Position numbers and translations under genes: made by a program
Shown here: in pieces, positions 43,710 to 52,870 of the stretch
Layout of the letters: each line of letters opens with the position of its first letter
How positions within the stretch are numbered: the first letter of the stretch is position 1
The notes under the pieces: generated by a model
What the model was told of the DNA's origin: nothing
The model's input: only the letters and a program-made list of their open reading frames with translations
The model's database searches: none
Source of the DNA: Bacteroidia bacterium
GTDB lineage: Bacteria; Bacteroidota; Ignavibacteria; UBA10030
NCBI GenBank assembly: GCA_022180565.1
Contig: BQML01000009.1
Coordinates: 1 to 64,000 of the forward strand
DNA: 64,000 nucleotides
Direction: 5' to 3'

Positions 43710-44504
43710 TCATGGCGCCGCGTTCCGAACAATGCGGCACAGGGCATCCAGACCATCCGTCAAGGCAGCCGGACCGGGCTGGAGAATGATGGATGAATCT
43801 ATTTCGTAGACGCGCCCGGTTTGGACGGCGGTGATTTTTTCCCAACCCGGTCTCCTCATCACCTCATCTCTCTTGAAGGGCCTTCCGCACCACGATCCAA
43901 TAATGATATCGGGATTGCGCCGGACAACCTCAGCCGGATCGACAACGCGACCTTGTGCTTCATGAGATCCCCTCAATTCACGGAAAACATCTTCTCCCCC
44001 GGCGACCTCGATCAGTTCACTCACCCACCGGATACAGGAAATGAGCGGTTCCTTCCACTCCTCAAAATAGACGCTTGGACGAACCGGCGGAACGGAAAGC
44101 CGGAGGCTTTCGATCCTCTGACGCCAGGAATCCGTCAGATGTCGGGCTTCTTCTCCTCTATTCACCATTCTCCCCAGAATTTCCATCGAGCCCAGGATTT
44201 CTTCAAGACTCCGCTGATTGAACCCCATCACCGTCAATCCCCGGCGAAGGAGCTTTGCGACTATCTCCGCCTGCAGATCCGAAAAAGCAAGCACCAGATC
44301 CGGTTTGAGACGAACGATCTCCTCCACATTCGCTTCGAGAAAGGTCGAAACCTTCGGTTTTTCCGTCCGAGCTCGCGGGGGACGAACTGTGAATCCGGAA
44401 ATTCCGGCGATCAAATCTTCACAGCCGAGCAGGTATAAGAATTCGGTCGTTTCCTCTGTGAGACAGACGATCCGTTGAGGATATTGACGGTCGCGGGAAA
44501 TCAT
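43710..44504 (-). CDS. BtuF-like periplasmic-binding-fold protein without signal peptide
   Basis: This encodes 264 residues from ATG 44504, with AAAGGA five bases upstream; ATG 44534 would overlap the EVE gene further. The helical-backbone metal/cobalamin receptor (PF01497) fold is seen in PQRIVCLTEETTEFLYLLGC, EEIVRLKPDLVLAFSDLQAE, GGEDVFRELRGSHEAQGRVV and PDIIIGSWCGRPFKRDEVMR. No signal peptide or lipobox is present, and no permease or ATPase gene is near, so it may be a cytosolic cobalamin-binding protein of the orphan type or use another leader. Confidence in cobalamin as the ligand is moderate. Confidence 0.82.
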   Translation of the reverse strand: MISRDRQYPQRIVCLTEETTEFLYLLGCEDLIAGISGFTVRPPRARTEKPKVSTFLEANVEEIVRLKPDLVLAFSDLQAEIVAKLLRRGLTVMGFNQRSLEEILGSMEILGRMVNRGEEARHLTDSWRQRIESLRLSVPPVRPSVYFEEWKEPLISCIRWVSELIEVAGGEDVFRELRGSHEAQGRVVDPAEVVRRNPDIIIGSWCGRPFKRDEVMRRPGWEKITAVQTGRVYEIDSSIILQPGPAALTDGLDALCRIVRNAAP

Positions 44505-44923
44505 TTGTCCTTTCTTGAACGAGCCCGCTCCCATATCCTTTTCCGAAGAGGTTCCGGAACCGGCATCACCGAGAGCCGCGGGATGCGGACAAGCTCGAAA
44601 CCGGCAAAGGCCTTGTCTGCCTTGATCTCCTGAAGCGTTATCGGGCGTTCTAATTTTTTTTCCGCCGCGATTTCCACGACAACCAACCGCGGATCCTTCG
44701 ACTTGGGATCGGAGTACGGAGCACTCACAACTCTCCCCGTACCCACGATCGCCTTTTCCTCACCCGTGTGGTATATGAATAGTTCATCACCTTTTTTCAT
44801 CGAACGAATGTGTTTGAGAGCTCCTGGATTTGATACACCATCCCAGACAGTTGTTCCGTCTCTCATGAGATCGTCGAAGGAATAGGTCGAAGGTTCGGTT
44901 TTCAACAGCCAGAAAGAGGGCAT
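44501..44923 (-). CDS. EVE domain protein (PUA-like, thymocyte nuclear protein 1 type)
   Basis: This encodes 140 residues. Full-length EVE match: FWLLKTEPSTYSFDDLMRDG, then TVWDGVSNPGALKHIRSMKK, GDELFIYHTGEEKAIVGTGR and VSAPYSDPKSKDPRLVVVEI. EVE domains bind modified bases in DNA or RNA. It lies 12 bases downstream of the PabB/PabC gene and overlaps the BtuF-like gene start by four bases, so all three could be one transcript. Confidence 0.9.
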   Translation of the reverse strand: MPSFWLLKTEPSTYSFDDLMRDGTTVWDGVSNPGALKHIRSMKKGDELFIYHTGEEKAIVGTGRVVSAPYSDPKSKDPRLVVVEIAAEKKLERPITLQEIKADKAFAGFELVRIPRLSVMPVPEPLRKRIWERARSRKDK

Positions 44924-44935
44924 AAGGATGATTGA

Positions 44936-46813
44936 TTAACTGATGGGAGATTTGGGAATCAATGTTACCCTGACAAAACCTCGAAGGGCGTTGCAAAGAT
45001 ACACTTCGTCGGCGGAAAACAGATCGTCGGGATGAAGGACTTTTTCCTCTATCGGAAATCCTTTCCTCTGCAAAAGATACGCTCTGTAGGTGCCTGCAAG
45101 AAGGCCGCACTCGATCGGAGGAGTATAATACTTCTCTCCTTGTTTCACAACCACGTTCGTCCTGGCGCCTTCGGTGACCTCCCCCCGTTCATTCAGGAAA
45201 ATCACATCAAACAACCCCTGCCGCTCGGCTTTTCCCAAAAGATCATCGTACAGCTTTCTCCGGGTCGTTTTGTGGAAAAGGAACCGGTCAGCGGAATGTG
45301 TAAACGAGGCGGAGAGAGCCGCTCTGGGATTTGCAGGAAGCGGACGCAGGGCCCTCGTTTGCGTTTCAACGAATCCGTTCCGATAGAGCAACACTCGAAT
45401 TCTCATCGGCTGACGGGAGCGCGCCAGGGAACGGGCAACCCGGCCAAGAGCCGCGTTCACCGTCTTCCCGTTGAACATAAAACCGAAGTAAGCGCAAGAA
45501 GACTTCAATCGCCGTTTGTGAAACGCCAGGAGACTCCACCCGCGGCCCGGATCCCATCGAATCGTTTCAAGGAGCTGAAACTCGTCCGCCGGTTCACTCG
45601 CAAACCGCGCTTTGAGAAGGCATTCCCGGTATTCCTCCCGCGGATCCGAGTCATGAACAATGCCGCTGCCCACTCCCATGGTGACCCCGCCCGACTTTGC
45701 CTCCGCGACGATGGTCCTGATCGCAACGTTGAGCTCCGCCTTCCGATTCGGCGCAAAATACCCGATGCTTCCCGTGTAGACACCCCGGGGATGCCGTTCA
45801 AGATCATGAATAATCTGCATGGTTCGGATCTTCGGCGCCCCGGTCACCGACCCGCTGGGGAACACGGATCGGAGAAGCTCAGGAATCGTGACATCCTTGC
45901 GCAGCCGTGCCTCGATCGTGCTCGTTGCCTGAAAGACAGTTTCATATTTTTCGATTTCGAAGAACTTTTTCACATTCACGCCCCCCGGCATGGCTATCCG
46001 GCCGGCATCGTTCCTCAGAAGATCCACGATCATCAGATTCTCAGACCGGTTTTTCTGCGATTCTTTCAGCCACCGAATCTGACCTTCATCCTCGTTTGCT
46101 GTACGACCTCGCGGAGCAGTTCCCTTCATGGGTTTTAAGACAAGCTTCGAGCCCACCCGCAGAAACAACAATTCCGGCGACAGGGAAAGAATACGATGAT
46201 CTCCTGTATTGACAAACGCGGAGTATCGAACTTTCTGAACTCTGCGTAAAGCATCGTACCACCGACTGGCAGGCCCGGGAAGTCTCATGCGGAGGGGAAA
46301 TGTGAAATTCACCTGGTACGTATCACCCGTCGCGATGAATCGGAGGATTTCCTTGACCGCAGACGTGTACTCGCCTTCCGAGAGGAGAGGCGTTTGGTCC
46401 GGCGGCGGAAGGCCGACAACAGAATTGCGGGGCTTCTTGTGATTCTCCATCCGCCTCTTCCGGATCATCCGCGGCGGGTCAAAGACCCCGAACCAGATCA
46501 AGGGTACGGACGTCTGACGGTCTTTGGGTAACACCGTTTCGAAAGCATATCCTGCCTCGTACGAGAGGAATCCCGCGGCGTGGAACCCTTTTGCGACCGA
46601 GTGATCAAGTTCCTCCAGCGCCGAAGGGACCTCGCTCATTGAGCGTGCTACAATGAGTCGGCGCGGATCAGTGAATAATCGCCCTGTGCCGCCGGGAATA
46701 TTCGATTCAAGAAGAACGGAGCCCGGATGGTCCTCCACCCAATCGAGCACAGGCAGACTGAACATGAGGTCGTGGACGGGATCATGCAGAGATGATGGGA
46801 AGCGGCGCGGCAT
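44936..46813 (-). CDS. pabB: Aminodeoxychorismate synthase PabB fused to lyase-like PabC domain
   Basis: This encodes 625 residues. Residues ~1-370 are the chorismate-binding domain (TGDTYQVNFTFPLRMR, LKPMKGTAPRG, then SVTGAPKIRTMQIIHDLERH and YTGSIGYFAPNRKAELNVAI). Residues ~400-625 are a class IV aminotransferase domain (YDVIFLNERGEVTEG-type block as FDVIFLNERGEVTEGARTNV, ending DEVYLCNALRGFVRV). Together they make 4-amino-4-deoxychorismate and cleave it to p-aminobenzoate for folate; the amidotransferase PabA is not in the window. The catalytic lysine of the lyase half is probably in FHKTTRRKLYDDL. ATG 46765 (MFSLPVLDW) is a second possible start. Confidence 0.88.
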   Translation of the reverse strand: MPRRFPSSLHDPVHDLMFSLPVLDWVEDHPGSVLLESNIPGGTGRLFTDPRRLIVARSMSEVPSALEELDHSVAKGFHAAGFLSYEAGYAFETVLPKDRQTSVPLIWFGVFDPPRMIRKRRMENHKKPRNSVVGLPPPDQTPLLSEGEYTSAVKEILRFIATGDTYQVNFTFPLRMRLPGPASRWYDALRRVQKVRYSAFVNTGDHRILSLSPELLFLRVGSKLVLKPMKGTAPRGRTANEDEGQIRWLKESQKNRSENLMIVDLLRNDAGRIAMPGGVNVKKFFEIEKYETVFQATSTIEARLRKDVTIPELLRSVFPSGSVTGAPKIRTMQIIHDLERHPRGVYTGSIGYFAPNRKAELNVAIRTIVAEAKSGGVTMGVGSGIVHDSDPREEYRECLLKARFASEPADEFQLLETIRWDPGRGWSLLAFHKRRLKSSCAYFGFMFNGKTVNAALGRVARSLARSRQPMRIRVLLYRNGFVETQTRALRPLPANPRAALSASFTHSADRFLFHKTTRRKLYDDLLGKAERQGLFDVIFLNERGEVTEGARTNVVVKQGEKYYTPPIECGLLAGTYRAYLLQRKGFPIEEKVLHPDDLFSADEVYLCNALRGFVRVTLIPKSPIS

Positions 46814-46818
46814 GGAAA

Positions 46819-46857
46819 TAAAAAAACCGTCTTCTTCGGACTTCGAAAAAGACGGCT
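46819..46857 (-). terminator. Rho-independent terminator after glutathione peroxidase
   Basis: On the minus strand, CCGTCTTTTTCG pairs with CGAAGAAGACGG (one mismatch in a 12-bp stem) around a five-base loop, followed by TTTTTTTATTT. It ends only a few bases before ATG 46813 of pabB, so pabB must start transcription inside or after it, or its true start is ATG 46765. Confidence 0.85.
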
Positions 46858-46903
46858 CGTTTCGGGATCCTTTTTCCTTACAATGTCCTCTTCAGCCGGA
46901 AGA

Positions 46904-47473
46904 TCATTGATCCGCCAGAAGCCGTTCGATCGCGGAAATCACTTCCGGATCCGTCGGCTTCGTGCGCGTGGGGATCATGGCAACCACAGTGCCTTTCCGG
47001 TCCACGAGGTATTTCTGAAAGTTCCATTTGACCTCCCCTTTGGCGGGGGATTCCTTTGTCAGATAGGCATAGAGCGGATGCTGGTCGTCGCCCTTCACGC
47101 TGATCTTCGAGAACATGTCAAACGTGACATCGTAGTTCGTGGTGCAGAATTCCTTGATCTCCTCATCCGTTCCCGGCTCCTGCGCTCCGAAGTTATTGGC
47201 TGGAAATCCGAGCACAACAAATCCTCTGTCCTTGTACTTTCGATACACCGCTTCGAGGTCTTTGTACTGGGGCGTGTAACCGCATTCGGAGGCCACGTTG
47301 ACGAGGAGCAGGACTTTACCCTTGTAGTTCGCAAGGGACCGCATTTCCCCGTCGATGGTTTTCATCGAAAACGTGTAGATTTTGGGGACAGTGTTCACGG
47401 ATTGATCCTGGGCGGAAAGAAGTGAGACGGCCATAACCATCAGCAACAGACGCGCCGCGTTGTTTCGAGCCAT
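46904..47473 (-). CDS. Exported glutathione peroxidase-like thiol peroxidase
   Basis: This encodes 189 residues from ATG 47473 with GGGAG upstream and a signal peptide (LLLMVMAVSLLSAQ). The peroxidatic Cys is in LLLVNVASECGYTPQYKDLE; the next block is VLGFPANNFGAQEPGTDEEI, where the usual Gln of the catalytic set is Asn; the Trp-Asn pair is in EVKWNFQKYLVD. It reduces peroxides, probably with thioredoxin-like donors, in the periplasm. It is followed by a strong terminator and preceded by a small PspC gene 20 bases away. Confidence 0.9.
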   Translation of the reverse strand: MARNNAARLLLMVMAVSLLSAQDQSVNTVPKIYTFSMKTIDGEMRSLANYKGKVLLLVNVASECGYTPQYKDLEAVYRKYKDRGFVVLGFPANNFGAQEPGTDEEIKEFCTTNYDVTFDMFSKISVKGDDQHPLYAYLTKESPAKGEVKWNFQKYLVDRKGTVVAMIPTRTKPTDPEVISAIERLLADQ

Positions 47474-47492
47474 GATGCTCCCTGGCAGAGGA

Positions 47493-47693
47493 TCAGTTTT
47501 TGACTTCGCCGGCTGTGGGAACAATCCACCACGCAACGAGATACCCGATGATAAAAGGGATGATGCCGGTAGCAAACGTTGCGACTACGGCGATTAACCG
47601 GACGATCGTAGAATCGACACCGAGATATTCGCCGATCCCACCGCATACGCCGGCAATTTTTCGGTCCGTTTCAGAACGAAAAAGTCGTTTCAT
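47493..47693 (-). CDS. pspC: PspC domain protein
   Basis: This encodes 66 residues from ATG 47693, chosen because AGGGAA lies before it; ATG 47747 would add 18 residues. The PspC block [20 protein letters not shown] is followed by one membrane segment ([20 protein letters not shown]). Such proteins sit in the inner membrane and take part in envelope-stress responses. Short stand-alone form. It shares the strand of glutathione peroxidase and of the DUF4097-like gene upstream, which fits a stress-related group. Confidence 0.85.
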   Translation of the reverse strand: MKRLFRSETDRKIAGVCGGIGEYLGVDSTIVRLIAVVATFATGIIPFIIGYLVAWWIVPTAGEVKN

Positions 47694-47784
47694 AGGTTCC
47701 CTGCTGGAGAGATCGGAGGCGGGACGTTCTGCGCTTTTTTTTCCCACATTTGAATTACGGAAAAAACTCGTTCGAAATCAACCA

Positions 47785-48573
47785 TCATCTGTTCAACAGG
47801 CGGAAGGTTCCCTTCTCGGTACGCAGACGCAGAGTTGGGCCGCCTCCGTTCACGTCTCCGGAATATCCCGACCGTTTACGGGACCAGCGGTGGGAGGCGG
47901 AAGCAAAGGCAAAATCAGAATCGAGATCCCCTTTCCGGCCAAGATCCGCATCGAGTCTGAAACCCGCCGAGCCGGGGACGACAATATCCACGTCGCCCTT
48001 GTAGGTCTCAAATGCGCTTGCTGCGTTCATCGCCGCGAACTCGACGCGCACCTTCCCTTTATAAGTCTCGAGGTCCATTCCACCCTCGATCCCCCGTGCC
48101 TCTACGGTGCCTTTATACGTCTCGACCTCTGTCCCGGCTTTCAGAGCTCCGAGTGATATCTCAGACTTATAATCCTTGATCCGAAGATGTGCGGAAGCCG
48201 GCATGCGGATGGTATAGTAGACAAACGGGAGTGAGCCCGTGGACCCTTCGAAGATCCCCCAGATCCCCCTTTTTCTGCGTCGGAGCCGGTCGTAATCGGT
48301 CTTGATCCGGAGTTCCCGGGGCGAATCCGAGATTCTAATCTCGGTATCCCGCACATTCTCTTCCGCATAACGATCCCATTCGTCGGCCTCGATTCGTGCT
48401 ACGATTTCCACTTCTCTCTTCTCCCAGACATCGACCGAAACCGAACCTTTGTACGTGTCGATGAACACGCGGCCGTCTGGGTTGATGGGAACGGTCTTGC
48501 GAACCTCGCGTGTATCCTGCGCCTGTGCTACGGCGCCCGCAAGCAGGAGAACAGTAAGTATTCTTGTCATCAT
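47785..48573 (-). CDS. Exported DUF4097-like adhesin-fold protein
   Basis: This encodes 262 residues with a signal peptide (ILTVLLLAGAVAQAQ). The rest is repetitive beta structure with recurring TYKG motifs (FIDTYKGSVSVDVW, VETYKGTVEARG, LETYKGKVRVEF, FETYKGDVDIVV), the stacked beta-helix-like pattern of DUF4097/DUF2807 proteins. These are often encoded beside PspC-type genes; the role is unknown. A GAGGAAAAAG ribosome site precedes the ATG. Confidence 0.78.
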   Translation of the reverse strand: MMTRILTVLLLAGAVAQAQDTREVRKTVPINPDGRVFIDTYKGSVSVDVWEKREVEIVARIEADEWDRYAEENVRDTEIRISDSPRELRIKTDYDRLRRRKRGIWGIFEGSTGSLPFVYYTIRMPASAHLRIKDYKSEISLGALKAGTEVETYKGTVEARGIEGGMDLETYKGKVRVEFAAMNAASAFETYKGDVDIVVPGSAGFRLDADLGRKGDLDSDFAFASASHRWSRKRSGYSGDVNGGGPTLRLRTEKGTFRLLNR

Positions 48574-48648
48574 TGCTTTTTCCTCGTGCGTCGTTCAACA
48601 TGCTATACGAGGAAAAGGCCCCGCCGGTTGCACGAATCTTGCCCTTCA

Positions 48649-49074
48649 TCAGTCGGCAGGCGGTCGCCTCAGTCGCTTGACTTCGGACCGCTTTCGTTTC
48701 GAATCGAGACGCTTCCGGCGGACGGCGGGTGGAATGCCCGTTGGTTTTCTTCTTTTTGACGGCTGGAGGGCACGCCGCACGAGTTTGGCCAAACGGTCGA
48801 GGGCGGTCTGTTTGTTCTTCCACTGACTTCGCGATTCTTGCGAGACCACGCGAAGGACGCCGTTTCGGTCGATGCGATTCGCGAGTTTTTCGAGGATAAG
48901 TGCCCGCTCCTGTTCCATCAAAATCCGCGAGCGATGAACGTTGAACCGTACCTCAACGCGTGTCTCAAGCTTGTTGACGTTTTGCCCTCCCGGTCCGGCA
49001 CTCCTCGACGTCACAAACTCCAGTTCGCTGAAGGGAATGATAAGGCCGGGCTTGACCGGCACCCCGTTCGTCAT
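48649..49074 (-). CDS. arfB: Alternative ribosome-rescue factor ArfB
   Basis: This encodes 141 residues. The GGQ catalytic loop lies in TSRSAGPGGQNVNKLETRVE, followed by the class-I release-factor-like fold and a basic C-terminal tail (RRKPTGIPPAVRRKRLDSKR) that enters the mRNA channel. It frees ribosomes stalled without a stop codon by hydrolysing peptidyl-tRNA. Its ATG overlaps the stop of the S9 peptidase gene by four bases. Confidence 0.92.
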   Translation of the reverse strand: MTNGVPVKPGLIIPFSELEFVTSRSAGPGGQNVNKLETRVEVRFNVHRSRILMEQERALILEKLANRIDRNGVLRVVSQESRSQWKNKQTALDRLAKLVRRALQPSKRRKPTGIPPAVRRKRLDSKRKRSEVKRLRRPPAD

Positions 49075-51071
49075 CGGCTTCCGGCCATTCCTTTTGTCCG
49101 CGTGCGGCCGAGATGCCGGTTGAACCAGGCAAGGATTCTCTCTCCAATGTCGCGGATGAATTTCGGCTCCTGGGGGCCATGCGGTGTGCGGGGGTACATA
49201 ATCATTTCTGTCGGTATTCCTCGGCGCTTGAGGGCAACGTACAATTCACTTCCCTGCGACAACGGTACCCTTTTGTCCTCTTCGCCGTGAATGATCTGCG
49301 TCGGCGTGGTGATGTTGCCGGCGTGATAGATCGCGGAGTGCCTGATATACACATCCTGCCGGTCCCAGAACTCTCCTCCAAAATAGTCCGGAAGGAAGCT
49401 CGGGATGTCGGCGGTGCCGACAAAGCTGATCAGATTTGTCACTCCGGCTCCGACACTTGCGGCCTTAAATCTGTCGGTCTTCGTGACGATGAACGAAGTC
49501 ATGTATCCTCCATAACTCCATCCACACACCACGAGACTATCAGGATGGGCTATTCCCAGGGCGATCACCTTGTCGACACCGGCCATATCATCGTCATAAT
49601 CGCCGAACCCCCAGTCCATGACGTTCGCAAACCGAAATTCTTTCCCGTAGCCACTGCTTCCTCTGGGGTTAGGTCTCAGCACGGCGTAGCCCTCCTGCGC
49701 AAACGCCTGAATCGGATAAATGCCGCTTGCGGCGGTGAAGGATTGTGTGAAGACACCCGCGGGACCGCCATGGATGTTGAGAACAAGGGGATACGTCCTT
49801 CCCTTGACGTAGTTCACCGGGTAGGTGAGCAACCCTTCTATTTCGCGTCCGTCTTTGGATTTCCAGGATAGGACCTCGGTCTTTCCCAGGGGGTATTGCA
49901 CGTAGCCGGCATGAACGTTGGAGAGCGTTCGCGGCTTGAAGGATCGCGTTCCGCTCACGGCAACTTCCGGCGGCGTCTCGGAGGTCTGATGAATAAATGA
50001 CATCAGCGAACCGTCTTTGCTGAAGTCTGCCCCGCCAAAAGTACCCGTTCCTGTAGTTACGACGCGCGGCGCGCCGCCGGCAACAGGAAGAGAGAAAACC
50101 CTTGATGATGTCCGGTCTGTTTCAGAGTAATAGATTCCCTTTGAGTCTCCGGACCAGGCGATAATGCCTGGACGCCTGTCATGAGTTTCCGCCAGTTTAC
50201 GAGCCTCGCCGCCCGAGGCAGGGATGATGTACACGTCATTATGACCCGGCCAGCGCGGATCACCTCCATCCGACACAAAGGCAATCCATTGCCCGTCCGG
50301 CGAATAGAGAGGATTTGAGTCGGATCCACGCATGGCAACCATGGAACGAACGGCCCCGCTGTCCGATGGTACAATCGAGATGTCGGTCGTTGGCCATACA
50401 TCGACGGTGGGATTGGCCTGATGGGAGAATGCGATGAATGTACCGTCGGGAGACCAATCGAACGAGGTCACATGGAAATTGCCCCCCGTCAGTCGCTGAA
50501 CCTCCGGTTCCTGCTCTGCTTCCCCGATGCGGACCACATACAAGTGCGCGTGGGAATACTCTTCATCCGCGACCTTCCAATCTCGCTTTTCCTTTTTCCT
50601 CTTTTCATCATCGTCACCGGGCGGGTCAGTCATGGTATAGGCTATGCGTGACCCGTCCGGCGACCACCGGTAGGAGCCGACACCGTTTTTTGCTCTCGTA
50701 ACCCGGCGTGCTTCGCCTCCCGTGAGCCTCATGATCCAGACCTGATTCTTCCCATCGGCGCCTCTGGACGAGGTGAACGCCAGATAATTACCGTCCGGTG
50801 AAAACGACGGGTTGATGCACGATTTATCTCCAAAGGTGAATTGCCGGTTCGTTGTTCCGTCGGCACGTGCGATCCAAATGTGCGTCTGATACTCGGACTT
50901 TTCTCCCTCGAGCAAGGGTGTTGAAACCGTATAGGCAACCAGGCGCCCGTCTCCAGAAATTGCCGTGCTCCCGACGCGTTTGTAATGAATCATCGCCTCC
51001 GGTGTCCATCCTTCCTGGGCAAGGACGGGAAAGGAGCAGGAGAGCAGAAGGATCGAAATGATCAGTTTCAT
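49071..51071 (-). CDS. Secreted S9 prolyl-oligopeptidase family peptidase
   Basis: This encodes 666 residues with a signal peptide (LIISILLLSCSFPVLAQ). The N-terminal ~400 residues are a TolB-like propeller (FSPDGNYLAFTS, WSPDGSRIAYT). The C-terminal alpha/beta hydrolase has the nucleophile in GWSYGGYMTSFI, Asp in HGEEDKRVPLSQ and His in RTPHGPQEPKFI. It is a dipeptidyl-peptidase/acylaminoacyl-peptidase type acting in the periplasm or outside. It belongs with the peptidases and peptide transporter downstream on the same strand (up to 57.5 kb). Confidence 0.92.
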   Translation of the reverse strand: MKLIISILLLSCSFPVLAQEGWTPEAMIHYKRVGSTAISGDGRLVAYTVSTPLLEGEKSEYQTHIWIARADGTTNRQFTFGDKSCINPSFSPDGNYLAFTSSRGADGKNQVWIMRLTGGEARRVTRAKNGVGSYRWSPDGSRIAYTMTDPPGDDDEKRKKEKRDWKVADEEYSHAHLYVVRIGEAEQEPEVQRLTGGNFHVTSFDWSPDGTFIAFSHQANPTVDVWPTTDISIVPSDSGAVRSMVAMRGSDSNPLYSPDGQWIAFVSDGGDPRWPGHNDVYIIPASGGEARKLAETHDRRPGIIAWSGDSKGIYYSETDRTSSRVFSLPVAGGAPRVVTTGTGTFGGADFSKDGSLMSFIHQTSETPPEVAVSGTRSFKPRTLSNVHAGYVQYPLGKTEVLSWKSKDGREIEGLLTYPVNYVKGRTYPLVLNIHGGPAGVFTQSFTAASGIYPIQAFAQEGYAVLRPNPRGSSGYGKEFRFANVMDWGFGDYDDDMAGVDKVIALGIAHPDSLVVCGWSYGGYMTSFIVTKTDRFKAASVGAGVTNLISFVGTADIPSFLPDYFGGEFWDRQDVYIRHSAIYHAGNITTPTQIIHGEEDKRVPLSQGSELYVALKRRGIPTEMIMYPRTPHGPQEPKFIRDIGERILAWFNRHLGRTRTKGMAGSR

Positions 51072-51172
51072 AAGGAGTTCCTCAGAGGTAGCCGGTTGGA
51101 CGAAAGTACGGATTTGGTTTGAAGAAAGGAAATAAGGAACCTGAGGGCGGTGAGCAGGAGGTCATGGTCTGC

Positions 51173-52870
51173 TCATTGGCTCAGGAAACGATGGAACAAG
51201 GCTCTCTTCAGCAGAGCCGGCGGCAGAGAGCCGGTGTTGAGGAGGGCTTCGGCAAATGCACGATCGCTCAAAGCGGCTCCCAGCATGTTGCGAAGCCTTT
51301 CGTGGAGGCGTTCGATTTCCAGCCAGCCAATAACATAACTAGGCGCCTGAGTGGGCCAGGTTGTGTAGCGATTGACCTCGGCCTCGGCGGAGGAGCGTTC
51401 GAGACCGACCTCGTCCATGAAGAAACGAACGGCCTCCTCGTAAGACATCATCCCAAGGTGAAGCGAAGGATCGATCATCACCCGCGCTGTGCGCCAGAGA
51501 CGCATCTGCAACCAAGCGAGACTGTCGTCGGCATTTTCATAGAATCCTTCGCGGGCCATCCACGCCTCACAGTACAGTGCCCAGCCCTCGCCGAAATACG
51601 AGCTTCCGAAGCGTACCCTGACCCTGCTGGGATGGTTCCGGGTGTATAACGACTGCAAATGATGGCCGGGATACCCCTCGTGCAACGCAATCACCGTAAT
51701 CCACCCGTCGTTCTGGGCGCGCAGTTTCTGCTCAATGTCTGCCGTGCTCATTCCCGGAACAATGTCGGTCACGAAGAACCGCCCATGGGGCACGCTGTCG
51801 CGCACTTCGATCCCACCATATCCTCCCCATGCGTAGGTTTCGCGCAAGGGCGGAGGCGTCGGTACAAACAGAAGCGTTTCCGGCTCGGGAATCGCAATCA
51901 TTCCTTTGTTCATGATCAGAGCCCTCGCGCGGTCCGATTCCCGGCGATAGGCTTCCGCAATTCCCCCGGCGGGCGGATGACGGGTTTTCATTTCCTCAAC
52001 CAGCTGCTTCCACGATTTGGCGGGATCGATGCGTCGTGCCAGATCCGCCAGTGCCTGCTTTGTCTCCTCGTGTACGCGTCGTCCTTCGGCGATCAGTTCC
52101 TGCGCGTTGTACGGAAGAAAGTGCACTTCCCTGAGCAGCCACGTATAGTGCTCCTCCCCTACCCTCCACCCGTCATCGGGGGCGGGATTTACGGAAGAAA
52201 GGAAAGCGATGAACCGATCGAGCAAAGAGGCAAGAGTATCAACGGCGTCCACAAGCGACGCTTTGAACGAATCGGGGGCGGATGTGGTTACCCTGTCTGC
52301 AAACTCGCCCCGGAGGAGCTGCCGGTACCTCGCCGCCGTTGCCGATGCCAGCCGCACCCAAAGAGGCGGCGGATCGGCGATCTGCTCCATACCCAGTTTC
52401 AGGGCAGAGGGGGCATTATGGAGATCTTTGAGTATGGTGATCCATTCTGAACGAGAGGGATTCCGCCCGCCGGCGATCTGCCAGTAAAGTCCTCCGATCG
52501 TCAGATACCGTCCCGGCACGCGTTGATACTCACGAAGGACCGTATCTCTGATCGCGCGCTTGAATGAGGCTTCGAGCAGGAGCCAATCGATTCGTCTATC
52601 GAGATCGAGGAACGATGTGTCGATACTGCGAAGATCCTTGAGCGCCGCTGTTGCTCCCGCGGCACGGACGGAATCAGCGGTCCGGTGCAAATGAGGAAAC
52701 AGATTGGCAGAATCCGCCTCGAGGGTGAATTTGTACCTGCCGCTGAAATACGAATCGACAAAGCGATCGAATTGATCAACGGGTGTAGTGTCCCGCAAGG
52801 CCACGGACGTGCAGGCGTGAAACAGAAGGGAAATCAGCAATGCGGCAACAGGCGTTCGGGGGGGAGTCAT
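51173..52870 (-). CDS. DUF885 lipoprotein, putative metallopeptidase
   Basis: This encodes 565 residues. A lipobox ends at Cys20 (LISLLFHAC). The DUF885 metal motif HEGYPGHHLQSLY is at residues ~395-407, preceded by DDGWRVGEEHYTWLLREVHF. The C-terminal block DPSLHLGMMSYEEAVRFFMD supplies another conserved stretch. The family contains dipeptidases and is zinc-dependent by similarity. The start abuts the stop of the M29 aminopeptidase gene. Confidence 0.85.
   Translation of the reverse strand: MTPPRTPVAALLISLLFHACTSVALRDTTPVDQFDRFVDSYFSGRYKFTLEADSANLFPHLHRTADSVRAAGATAALKDLRSIDTSFLDLDRRIDWLLLEASFKRAIRDTVLREYQRVPGRYLTIGGLYWQIAGGRNPSRSEWITILKDLHNAPSALKLGMEQIADPPPLWVRLASATAARYRQLLRGEFADRVTTSAPDSFKASLVDAVDTLASLLDRFIAFLSSVNPAPDDGWRVGEEHYTWLLREVHFLPYNAQELIAEGRRVHEETKQALADLARRIDPAKSWKQLVEEMKTRHPPAGGIAEAYRRESDRARALIMNKGMIAIPEPETLLFVPTPPPLRETYAWGGYGGIEVRDSVPHGRFFVTDIVPGMSTADIEQKLRAQNDGWITVIALHEGYPGHHLQSLYTRNHPSRVRVRFGSSYFGEGWALYCEAWMAREGFYENADDSLAWLQMRLWRTARVMIDPSLHLGMMSYEEAVRFFMDEVGLERSSAEAEVNRYTTWPTQAPSYVIGWLEIERLHERLRNMLGAALSDRAFAEALLNTGSLPPALLKRALFHRFLSQ

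Noticed and set aside
42241-43809. Plus-strand open frame of 522 residues
   Set aside because: Antisense to the TonB receptor; no signal peptide or domain; extends through the receptor's start region.
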